Notes under the pieces: generated by a model
Database searches by the model: none
Told to the model about the DNA's origin: nothing
Seen by the model: the letters and a program-made list of their open reading frames with translations, nothing else
Made by a program: the position numbers and the translations under genes
In this document: positions 1-7,292 of the stretch, piece by piece
How the letters are laid out: every line of letters starts with the position of its first letter
How positions within the stretch are numbered: position 1 is the stretch's first letter
From: CAIVND01 sp035532075
GTDB lineage: Bacteria; Actinomycetota; Acidimicrobiia; Acidimicrobiales; Bog-793
Reading direction: 5' to 3'
Assembly: GCA_035532075.1 (NCBI GenBank)
Contig: DATKRV010000101.1
Span: 1 to 7,292, forward strand
DNA length: 7,292 nt

Positions 1-1
1 A

Positions 2-74
2 AGGGCAGTGGCTCAATTGGTAGAGCACCGGTCTCCAAAACCGGGGGTTGGGGGTTCGAGTCCCTCCTGCCCTG
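2..74 (+). tRNA. trnW: tRNA-Trp (anticodon CCA)
   Basis: The sequence folds into a complete cloverleaf. The acceptor stem is AGGGCAG (2-8) with CTGCCCT (67-73). The D stem is GCTC (11-14) with GAGC (23-26), around a loop containing GG. The anticodon stem is CCGGT (28-32) with ACCGG (40-44), and the seven-base loop CTCCAAA carries anticodon CCA at 35-37. The T stem is GGGGG (50-54) with CCCTC (62-66), including one G-T pair, and the loop TTCGAGT is canonical. The discriminator base is G74, as expected for bacterial tRNA-Trp. The 3' CCA is not encoded (bases 75-77 are CTC), so it must be added by CCA nucleotidyltransferase. The gene sits 25 bases before secE with no terminator between. A tRNA-Trp beside secE-nusG is a known arrangement in actinobacteria, and the two are probably co-transcribed. 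Confidence 0.97.
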
Positions 75-99
75 CTCACCACCTATGTAGAGGTTTTTC

Positions 100-411
100 G
101 TGAATCGAGAGCAACGACGTCTCCTGCAGCGCCAGGGGCAACTGAATGCAGAGGGTGACCCCGTCGCGAACCGTGCGGCGCCACGGTCGGTGGCGCGACG
201 CGCGCCCGAGGCGAAGCGCGCTAGCGTGGTGTCCCGATTTGTGACCTACATGCGAGAGGTACGAATCGAGCTGGGCAAGGTTCTCTGGCCCAAGCGCAAG
301 GAGGTTGTGAACTATTCCAGTGTGGTCCTGACCACACTGGTTTTGCTGGCTCTTTTGATCTTTGCCTTGAACCTGCTCTTTGCCAAGGGAGTCTCCTACC
401 TTTTCCGGTAG
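100..411 (+). CDS. secE: Preprotein translocase subunit SecE
   Basis: This encodes SecE (103 aa), the small essential subunit that clamps SecY in the plasma-membrane SecYEG channel. The SecE core lies at residues 50-77: an amphipathic helix with the hallmark pattern R-E-x(5)-K-V-x-W-P-K-R-x-E (W63, P64). A single hydrophobic transmembrane segment follows at about residues 73-95, then a short tail ending LFR. Residues 1-48 form a basic, probably disordered cytoplasmic extension beginning MNREQRRLLQRQGQ, which is typical of actinobacterial SecE. It has one membrane span, unlike the three-span E. coli protein. The start is GTG at 100, six bases after the purine-rich AGAGG (89-93), and no ATG competes in frame. 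It lies between tRNA-Trp and nusG, the standard context. Confidence 0.96.
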   Translation: MNREQRRLLQRQGQLNAEGDPVANRAAPRSVARRAPEAKRASVVSRFVTYMREVRIELGKVLWPKRKEVVNYSSVVLTTLVLLALLIFALNLLFAKGVSYLFR

Positions 412-472
412 AGGTCTCCGTGAGCGGACGGCGTTGGTCTGGGGCGAGAGATGAGATCGCGGCACCTGCACG

Positions 473-1204
473 ATGAGTGGAAGAACTGGCCGAGTGGCCG
501 AGAAAGTAATGGCGATGACCGACTTTAAACAAAATGACGAGCTGCCGAGCGAGGCTGACGAAGAGACCTCCGGGGAGGCCGGCGCTGACGCGTCAGTGGA
601 CGAGTTGTTCAACGTCGACGAGTTCGTCCCTGCCAAGCCGCTCAGTGCGTACGACCGACCAGGATCTTGGTATGTCGTGCACTCGTACGCGGGATACGAG
701 AACAAGGTGAAGTCCAATCTTGAGAGCCGGATCTCGTCGATGCATATGGAGGATCGGATCTTCGAGGTGATCATCCCGATGGAAGACGTCGTCGAGTTCA
801 AGGGCGGCAAGAAGGTCACCGTATCGAAGAAGGTCTTCCCTGGGTATCTGCTCTGTCGTGCCGATCTCGACGAGGATGCGTGGGCTGTGATCCGTCAGAC
901 CCCCGGCGTCACGGGGTTTGTCGGCCCGGGCACCAAGCCATCGCCGCTCTCGCGTGCCGAGGTCGACGGTATCTTGACTCCGGTTGAAGAGGGTCAGGAG
1001 GGCGTCGCTCCCAAACCACAGCGTCGTCCGCGTCTTGAACACGAGATCGGTGAGACGGTACGTGTCAAAGAGGGGCCCTTTGCCGACTTCACCGGCAACG
1101 TCGCCGAGATCAACGAGGACCAACTCAAGCTCAAGGTGCTCGTCAACATCTTCGGCCGGGAGACTCCGGTTGAGCTTGAGTTCAGTCAGGTAGCGAAGTT
1201 GTAA
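473..1204 (+). CDS. nusG: Transcription termination/antitermination protein NusG
   Basis: NusG (243 aa from this start) binds the RNA polymerase clamp and, through its KOW domain, contacts ribosomal protein S10 or Rho. Residues 1-63 are an acidic, low-complexity tail, as seen in other actinobacterial NusG proteins. The NGN domain runs from W66 (SWYVVHSYAGYENKVK) to about residue 158, including the conserved VFPGYLL segment near 121-127. A linker at 160-190 leads to the KOW domain (191-243) with VKEGPFADFTGNV and a carboxy terminus on the usual VELEFSQV pattern. The start is uncertain. ATG 473 has no clear ribosome binding site. In-frame ATG 509 and ATG 515 (MTDFKQND) are alternatives, and 515 lies eight bases after a weak GAGAAAG. 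The choice changes only the first 12-14 residues. It follows secE by 61 bases and precedes rplK by 40. Confidence 0.95.
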   Translation: MSGRTGRVAEKVMAMTDFKQNDELPSEADEETSGEAGADASVDELFNVDEFVPAKPLSAYDRPGSWYVVHSYAGYENKVKSNLESRISSMHMEDRIFEVIIPMEDVVEFKGGKKVTVSKKVFPGYLLCRADLDEDAWAVIRQTPGVTGFVGPGTKPSPLSRAEVDGILTPVEEGQEGVAPKPQRRPRLEHEIGETVRVKEGPFADFTGNVAEINEDQLKLKVLVNIFGRETPVELEFSQVAKL

Positions 1205-1244
1205 TGCAGGACAATTCGATGTTCACAAGAGAGATGAGAGCAAC

Positions 1245-1673
1245 ATGGCACGCAGGCGAGTAACCGCCATCGTAAAGATCCAGCTGCCCGCCGGGGCGGC
1301 TACTCCCGCGCCACCCGTTGGAACCGCGCTTGGACCGCACGGTGTGCAGACGATGGAGTTCTGCAAGCAGTACAACGCCGCCACCGAGAGCATGCGTGGT
1401 TCGATCGTCCCCGTCGAAATCACGATCTACGAGGATCGCACCTTCACCTTCATTCTCAAGACCTCTCCGACGCCGTTCCTGATCCGCGAGGCCGCAGGTC
1501 TTGACAAGGGGGCCGCCCTCTCCGGGCGCGAGACCGCCGGATCGATCACGCTTGCCCAGCTCGAGGAGATCGCCAAGACCAAGATGCCCGACCTCAACGC
1601 GAATGACCTTGAATCGGCGATGGCTCAGGTCGAAGGCACAGCCCGTTCGATGGGCATCACCGTCAATCGCTGA
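1245..1673 (+). CDS. rplK: 50S ribosomal protein L11
   Basis: L11 (142 aa, the usual length) binds the GTPase-associated region of 23S rRNA at the base of the L7/L12 stalk. It is needed for elongation-factor turnover and RelA activation. The N-terminal domain (1-70) has the proline-rich helix P-A-P-P-V-G (21-26), where thiostrepton-class antibiotics bind against rRNA, followed by the conserved ALGPHGVQTMEFCKQYN. The linker at 73-80 reads TSPTPFLI where many bacteria have TPPA-x-LL. The C-terminal RNA-binding domain contains AAGLDKGA and ITLAQLEEIAKTKMPDLNAND. The start ATG 1245 gives the canonical amino terminus, and upstream purines (GATGAGAG, 1233-1240) act as a modest ribosome binding site. 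It is followed 40 bases later by rplA, the conserved L11 operon pair, in which L1 is the known autogenous repressor in E. coli. Confidence 0.98.
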   Translation: MARRRVTAIVKIQLPAGAATPAPPVGTALGPHGVQTMEFCKQYNAATESMRGSIVPVEITIYEDRTFTFILKTSPTPFLIREAAGLDKGAALSGRETAGSITLAQLEEIAKTKMPDLNANDLESAMAQVEGTARSMGITVNR

Positions 1674-1713
1674 TTTCGTTCAAGCGCACAAACAAGGACC
1701 AGAGGAGCTCCAG

Positions 1714-2436
1714 ATGTCAGGCAAGGGAAAGCGATACATCGACGCAATCAAGCGTTTCAATCGCGACGAGTTTTATGCATTGACCGAGGCCGTTGGTCTC
1801 GTCAGGCAAAATGCAACCGCGAAGTTCGACGAGACGATCGAGCTCGCGGTGCGTCTCGGCGTCGATCCCCGTCGGGCGGAGCAGATCGTCCGTGGGTCTT
1901 TGTCGCTCCCCTCGGGTACGGGGCGCACCTCACGTGTCGCAGTCTTTGCCGCCGGAGATCTCGCCGCAGCAGCAAGGGCAGCGGGGGCCGATGTCGTCGG
2001 AGCGGACGATCTCGTCGCGAGAATCGAGAAGGAGGGATTTCTCGAGTTTGACGTGGCGATCTCGACGCCCGACCTGATGGTTCAGGTGGGACGTCTTGGA
2101 CGGGTTCTTGGACCTCGGGGGCTGATGCCCAATCCGCGTACCGGCACGGTCACGATGGACGTCGCCAAGGCGGTCTCGGAGTACAAGAGCGGGCGGATCG
2201 AATATCGCACCGACCGCGTCGGGAACATCCACGTGCCGATTGGCCGTGCCTCATTTACCGCCGAACAGCTGCTGGAGAACGCGCGGGCCGTCATCGACGA
2301 ACTCAACCGGGTAAAGCCAGCTGCGGCAAAGGGGCGTTACGTCCGGTCGATCACACTCTCATCGACGATGGGGCCCGGTGTTCACGTCGATCTTGCGAAG
2401 GTGCGCGCAGAAGAGGTATTTGCCGCGAGCGCTTAG
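1714..2436 (+). CDS. rplA: 50S ribosomal protein L1
   Basis: L1 (240 aa) forms the mobile stalk next to the ribosomal E site and helps release deacylated tRNA. In E. coli it also represses translation of the rplK-rplA mRNA. Family features in order are the amino terminus MSGKGKRYIDAIKRFNRDEFY, the FDETIELAVRLGVDPRRAEQ segment (about 39-57), a Rossmann-like domain II rich in alanine, and the L1 signature VGRLGRVLGPRGLMPNP with the following RTGTVT (about 128-150). The C-terminal part of domain I contains the usual G-R-I-E-Y-R-T-D and ITLSSTMGPGV-x-V. The start ATG 1714 lies six bases after a strong GAGGAG (1702-1707). The frame is open upstream into rplK, but the extension to 1501 overlaps rplK in another frame and is spurious. 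A structured gap of 216 bases follows before rplJ. Confidence 0.98.
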   Translation: MSGKGKRYIDAIKRFNRDEFYALTEAVGLVRQNATAKFDETIELAVRLGVDPRRAEQIVRGSLSLPSGTGRTSRVAVFAAGDLAAAARAAGADVVGADDLVARIEKEGFLEFDVAISTPDLMVQVGRLGRVLGPRGLMPNPRTGTVTMDVAKAVSEYKSGRIEYRTDRVGNIHVPIGRASFTAEQLLENARAVIDELNRVKPAAAKGRYVRSITLSSTMGPGVHVDLAKVRAEEVFAASA

Positions 2437-2442
2437 ACTGAT

Positions 2443-2480
2443 CGAGTTGGAGCCCCCGTCGCGAGATGGGCGCGAACTCG
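2443..2480 (+). other. Two-tier stem-loop with GCGA tetraloop
   Basis: Seven bases after the rplA stop, CGAGTT (2443-2448) pairs with AACTCG (2475-2480). Inside an asymmetric internal loop, CCCGTC (2455-2460) pairs with GATGGG (2465-2470, one G-T pair), capped by GCGA (2461-2464), a GNRA-type tetraloop. No T-run follows, so an intrinsic terminator is unlikely. It may be an upstream domain of the rplJ leader or a 3'-end or processing structure of the rplK-rplA mRNA. The pairing is read directly from the sequence; the role is inferred. Confidence 0.45.
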
Positions 2481-2500
2481 GCTAACCTGAACAACCTATG

Positions 2501-2652
2501 TAGTGGACCTCGGTCCGCTACGCCAAAGACATCAGGTGCGCGTGAGCGCTCAAAGGGCCATGGCCCGCCCGACGAGGCGAAGCGATTATCTCCTGCTTCC
2601 TTTGTCTGGCCCCGTGGCCAGTGACGGCCAGTGGCCGACTAAAGGGAGAGAC
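2501..2652 (+). promoter_or_regulatory. Probable L10 leader (autoregulatory mRNA leader of rplJ-rplL)
   Basis: Bacterial rplJ genes are commonly preceded by an RNA that binds the L10-(L7/L12) complex and represses translation of rplJ-rplL. Here a hairpin, with arms 2501-2508 and 2513-2520 and a CTCG cap, runs straight into CGCCAAAGACATCAGGTGCG (2521-2540). That segment resembles the conserved CCAAAGACAGCAGGTG-like core of known L10 leaders, as I recall it. A GTGA-capped hairpin GCGC/GCGC follows (2538-2549), then a perfect palindrome at 2555-2566 and further GGCC hairpins up to the rplJ ribosome binding site. The location, directly before rplJ, fits. A reading frame stays open through this stretch from GTG 2503, but its translation does not look like L10. 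I see no convincing promoter in the gap, so the leader may be transcribed from upstream. Confidence 0.65.
2606..2637 (+). promoter_or_regulatory. Mutually exclusive GGCC hairpins upstream of rplJ ribosome binding site
   Basis: CTGGCC (2606-2611) pairs with GGCCAG (2616-2621) across a CCGT loop. CGGCC (2625-2629) pairs with GGCCG (2633-2637) across AGT. The octamer GGCCAGTG occurs twice (2616-2623 and 2626-2633), so the first arm could pair with either copy. Choosing the second copy would break the downstream hairpin. The structures end four bases before the purine-rich ribosome binding site of rplJ (from 2641), a position suited to control of translation initiation. The pairing is seen; the switching is inferred. 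Confidence 0.4.
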
Positions 2653-3378
2653 GTGGAGACAATCGAACGGGTACCGAGGTCAGACAAGGTTGCGATTGTC
2701 GCAGATGTCGAGTCGCGCCTGAACGAATCAGCCGCAGCGTTGCTGACCGAATACCGCGGCATTTCGGTCGCGAATCTTGAGCGGCTGCGTCGATCTCTTC
2801 GCGAGGCTGGTGGCGACTACAAGATCTACAAGAACACGCTTGTGCGAAGGGCTGTGAAATCGGCAGGCTTCGAGGAACTCGAAATGCTTCTGACCGGTCC
2901 GACCGGAATCGCCTTCGTCTCTGGTGACGTCTCCGCGGTCGCGAAGGTTCTGCGTGATTTTGCCCGGGAGAATCCGAGCCTTGTGGTCAAGGGGGGACTC
3001 GTCGGCAGGGATCTGATCAATGCCGGAGAGGCCGCCGCACTTGCTGAACTCCCATCACGCGATGTTCTTCTCGCGCAGGTCGCGGGAATGCTCGCCGCGC
3101 CGATGCAGCGATTTGCGAGCCTTCTTCAGGCGGTGCCGCAGAAGTTCGCCTACGCAATCTCGGCACTCATCGAGTCTCGCCCAGTCGAGGCCGCTCCGGT
3201 CAGCAAGATTGCGCCGGTCAAAGAGGCGGACTTGGCTGTGCACGAGGGATCGGTTGAGGATGTTGCACCACGGGCAGCCGACTCCTCAGAGGTTGAGGTT
3301 GTCGAGGCCGAATCGGTCGAGCGGTCCGCGCCCGAATCTGACGAAGAGTCACCTTCGAGCGAGATCGCGGGCGACTAG
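2653..3378 (+). CDS. rplJ: 50S ribosomal protein L10 with long acidic C-terminal tail
   Basis: L10 (241 aa) anchors the L7/L12 dimers on the 23S rRNA stalk base and, as a complex with L7/L12, represses its own mRNA. Residues 1-110 form the rRNA-binding domain: DKVAIVADVESRLNESAAAL, LTEYRGISVANLERLRRSLR, then DYKIYKNTLVRRAV and a GPTGIAF loop. The central region at about 111-145 has VVKGGLVGRDL and LAELPSRDVLLAQV. The helix that carries L7/L12 lies at about 140-175. Typical L10 is about 165-180 aa and would end near residue 175. Here 66 further residues follow, rich in E, D, S and V. The start is GTG 2653, six bases after AGGG in a purine stretch (2641-2650). The in-frame GTG 2503 would add 50 unrelated residues across the leader RNA, so I reject it. 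rplL follows after 83 bases. Confidence 0.95.
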   Translation: METIERVPRSDKVAIVADVESRLNESAAALLTEYRGISVANLERLRRSLREAGGDYKIYKNTLVRRAVKSAGFEELEMLLTGPTGIAFVSGDVSAVAKVLRDFARENPSLVVKGGLVGRDLINAGEAAALAELPSRDVLLAQVAGMLAAPMQRFASLLQAVPQKFAYAISALIESRPVEAAPVSKIAPVKEADLAVHEGSVEDVAPRAADSSEVEVVEAESVERSAPESDEESPSSEIAGD

Positions 3379-3461
3379 GCCGAGTATCGAGGAGTTTTGC
3401 GCACCAGAGGTAGATCCACTGTTTACACATATCGCACGAACCAAGGAAAGGGAACACCATC

Positions 3462-3842
3462 ATGGCGACCAAGGAAGAGATCCTCGACGGGATCGCAGGA
3501 ATGACCGTTCTTGAGCTCTCAGAGCTTTTGAAGGAGTTCGAAGCAAAGTTCGGCGTGAGTGCCGCTGCCCCTGTGGCAGCTGCCGCTGCCCCTGCAGCCG
3601 GAGGGGTCGTGGCGGCCCCCGAGGTCGAGCAGGACGAGTTCGACGTGGTCTTGACCGCGGCCGGTGACAAGAAGATCCAGGTCATCAAAGAGGTCCGTAC
3701 GTTGACCAATCTCGGACTCAAAGAGGCCAAGGATCTCGTCGACGGTGCTCCGAAGACGGTTCTCGAGAAGGCCTCCAAAGAGGACGCCGAGAAGGCGAAG
3801 GCGCAGCTTGAAGAGGCTGGCGCCACCGTCGAGCTCAAGTAG
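3462..3842 (+). CDS. rplL: 50S ribosomal protein L7/L12
   Basis: L7/L12 (126 aa, normal length) is the multi-copy stalk protein that recruits and stimulates the GTPase factors EF-Tu, EF-G, IF2 and RF3. Residues 1-31 form the dimerisation domain that binds the L10 helix (MTVLELSELLKEFEAKFGVS). Residues 33-55 are a flexible alanine/proline/glycine hinge. Residues 58-126 form the globular factor-binding domain with the family hallmarks KIQVIKEVRTLTNLGLKEAK and a carboxy terminus EEAGATVELK. The start ATG 3462 follows a purine-rich AAGGAAAGGG (3443-3452). The 83-base gap after rplJ contains no clear terminator or promoter, so the pair is probably one transcript, with L7/L12 made in excess through stronger translation initiation. 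This last point is inferred from the family. Confidence 0.98.
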   Translation: MATKEEILDGIAGMTVLELSELLKEFEAKFGVSAAAPVAAAAAPAAGGVVAAPEVEQDEFDVVLTAAGDKKIQVIKEVRTLTNLGLKEAKDLVDGAPKTVLEKASKEDAEKAKAQLEEAGATVELK

Positions 3843-3939
3843 AACTCAACGGTTGCCCACAGGACCGGTGATCAGCGGGCCTGCGGGCGCGTATATTGGC
3901 AGCTGGAGCTGTCCCAGCTCGTCCGCGGCGGAGTTAACC

Positions 3940-3957
3940 TTGGCGCGAAGGCGCCAA
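3940..3957 (+). other. Perfect 7-bp stem-loop before rpoB
   Basis: TTGGCGC (3940-3946) and GCGCCAA (3951-3957) form a perfect stem with a four-base GAAG loop, flanked by AT-richer sequence. No T-run follows directly (the next bases are ATGCCCC), so it does not fit a standard intrinsic terminator. It may be an attenuator pause, a processing site or a protein-binding element in the rplL-rpoB gap. As DNA it is also an inverted repeat that a dimeric regulator could bind. Confidence 0.45.
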
Positions 3958-4097
3958 ATGCCCCGCTCTGTCCAGAGTCCCTTTTTGCGCGCTAGGATTA
4001 TGAGCTGCTGTGTGTTCCTCTCTAGTGTCGATTGACATTTGTCTGAGATAGCCGCGCACAGTCGCTGTTCGTACACGTCGCCCACATTGCCTGCGCT

Positions 4098-4102
4098 AGG
4101 AG
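4098..4102 (+). promoter_or_regulatory. Ribosome binding site fixing the TTG start of rpoB
   Basis: AGGAG lies seven bases before TTG 4110 and is the best Shine-Dalgarno match in this part of the window. It supports TTG as the rpoB start. No in-frame ATG or GTG lies near it, and the next conserved residues (PERFSFANL) begin eight codons later. Confidence 0.75.
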
Positions 4103-4109
4103 TAGACCT

Positions 4110-7292
<3,183 letters not shown>

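Larger units (their letters stand above)
3843..4109 (+). promoter_or_regulatory. rplL-rpoB intergenic region: stem-loops and weak promoter candidates
   Basis: This 267-base gap holds no gene. It contains TATATT (3892-3897), a good -10 hexamer but with only a weak -35 (TGATCA, 3869-3874, 17-base spacing). A second -10-like TAGGAT (3993-3998) lacks a clear -35. Hairpins occur at 3906-3920 (GAGCTG with CAGCTC; an overlapping AGCTGG/CCAGCT alternative starts at 3901) and at 3940-3957. A T-run lies at 3982-3986, four bases after a small CTCT/AGAG stem (3966-3977). In E. coli the equivalent gap carries a partial terminator and an RNase III site that lower rpoBC expression relative to rplL. In mycobacteria rpoB has its own promoters. 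Either role could apply here, and the sequence alone does not decide. Confidence 0.4.

Noticed and set aside
1501..1713. N-terminal extension of the rplA frame into rplK
   Set aside because: It overlaps the conserved L11 C-terminal domain in a different frame and lacks L1 similarity; ATG 1714 with GAGGAG is the clear start.
2503..2652. In-frame N-terminal extension of rplJ from GTG 2503
   Set aside because: The 50 extra residues do not resemble L10, they cross the hairpin-rich leader, and GTG 2653 has a suitable ribosome binding site and the normal L10 amino terminus.
3958..3990. Intrinsic terminator from the T-run at 3982-3986
   Set aside because: The adjacent stem (CTCT/AGAG) is too weak and the strong stem at 3940-3957 is 24 bases away, so it is not a standard hairpin plus T-run.
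4032..4037. Perfect TTGACA -35 hexamer upstream of rpoB
   Set aside because: No TANNNT-like -10 lies 16-18 bases downstream (the site reads CGCACA), so on its own it is not enough to call a promoter.

Overview
This window is a slice of the core bacterial transcription/translation cluster: tRNA-Trp, secE, nusG, rplK (L11), rplA (L1), rplJ (L10), rplL (L7/L12) and the first 1061 codons of rpoB. All genes are on the + strand and the order is fully syntenic. The sequence is GC-rich. The protein features (an N-terminally extended SecE beginning MNREQRRLLQRQGQ, a NusG with an acidic N-terminal tail, an RpoB without the large E. coli beta insertion i9, and a TTG-started rpoB) point to an actinobacterium. 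The SecE and L11 details suggest a deep lineage such as Acidimicrobiia, but that placement is a recollection-based guess.

Layout: tRNA-Trp (2-74) is followed after 25 bases by secE (100-411), then nusG (473-1204), rplK (1245-1673) and rplA (1714-2436). The gaps in this block are 25 to 61 bases and none holds an obvious terminator, so it reads as one transcription unit whose promoter lies upstream of the window. A 216-base gap full of hairpins follows (2437-2652). It contains a segment resembling the L10 leader, the RNA to which L10-L7/L12 binds to repress its own synthesis. Then come rplJ (2653-3378) and rplL (3462-3842). A 267-base gap (3843-4109) holds a strong stem-loop and weak promoter candidates before rpoB, which starts at TTG 4110 and runs off the right edge.

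The genes work together. SecE is the small essential subunit of the SecYEG translocon. NusG binds RNA polymerase and couples it to ribosomes or Rho. L11, L1, L10 and L7/L12 form the two ribosomal stalks that handle tRNA exit and translation-factor binding. RpoB is the beta subunit of RNA polymerase.

No novel system is visible. The points worth a second look are the rplJ leader with competing GGCC arms beside the ribosome binding site, a 66-residue acidic tail on L10, three non-consensus residues in and near the rifampicin pocket of RpoB, the stem-loop before rpoB, and a 16-base near-repeat shared by the secE and rplJ upstream regions.
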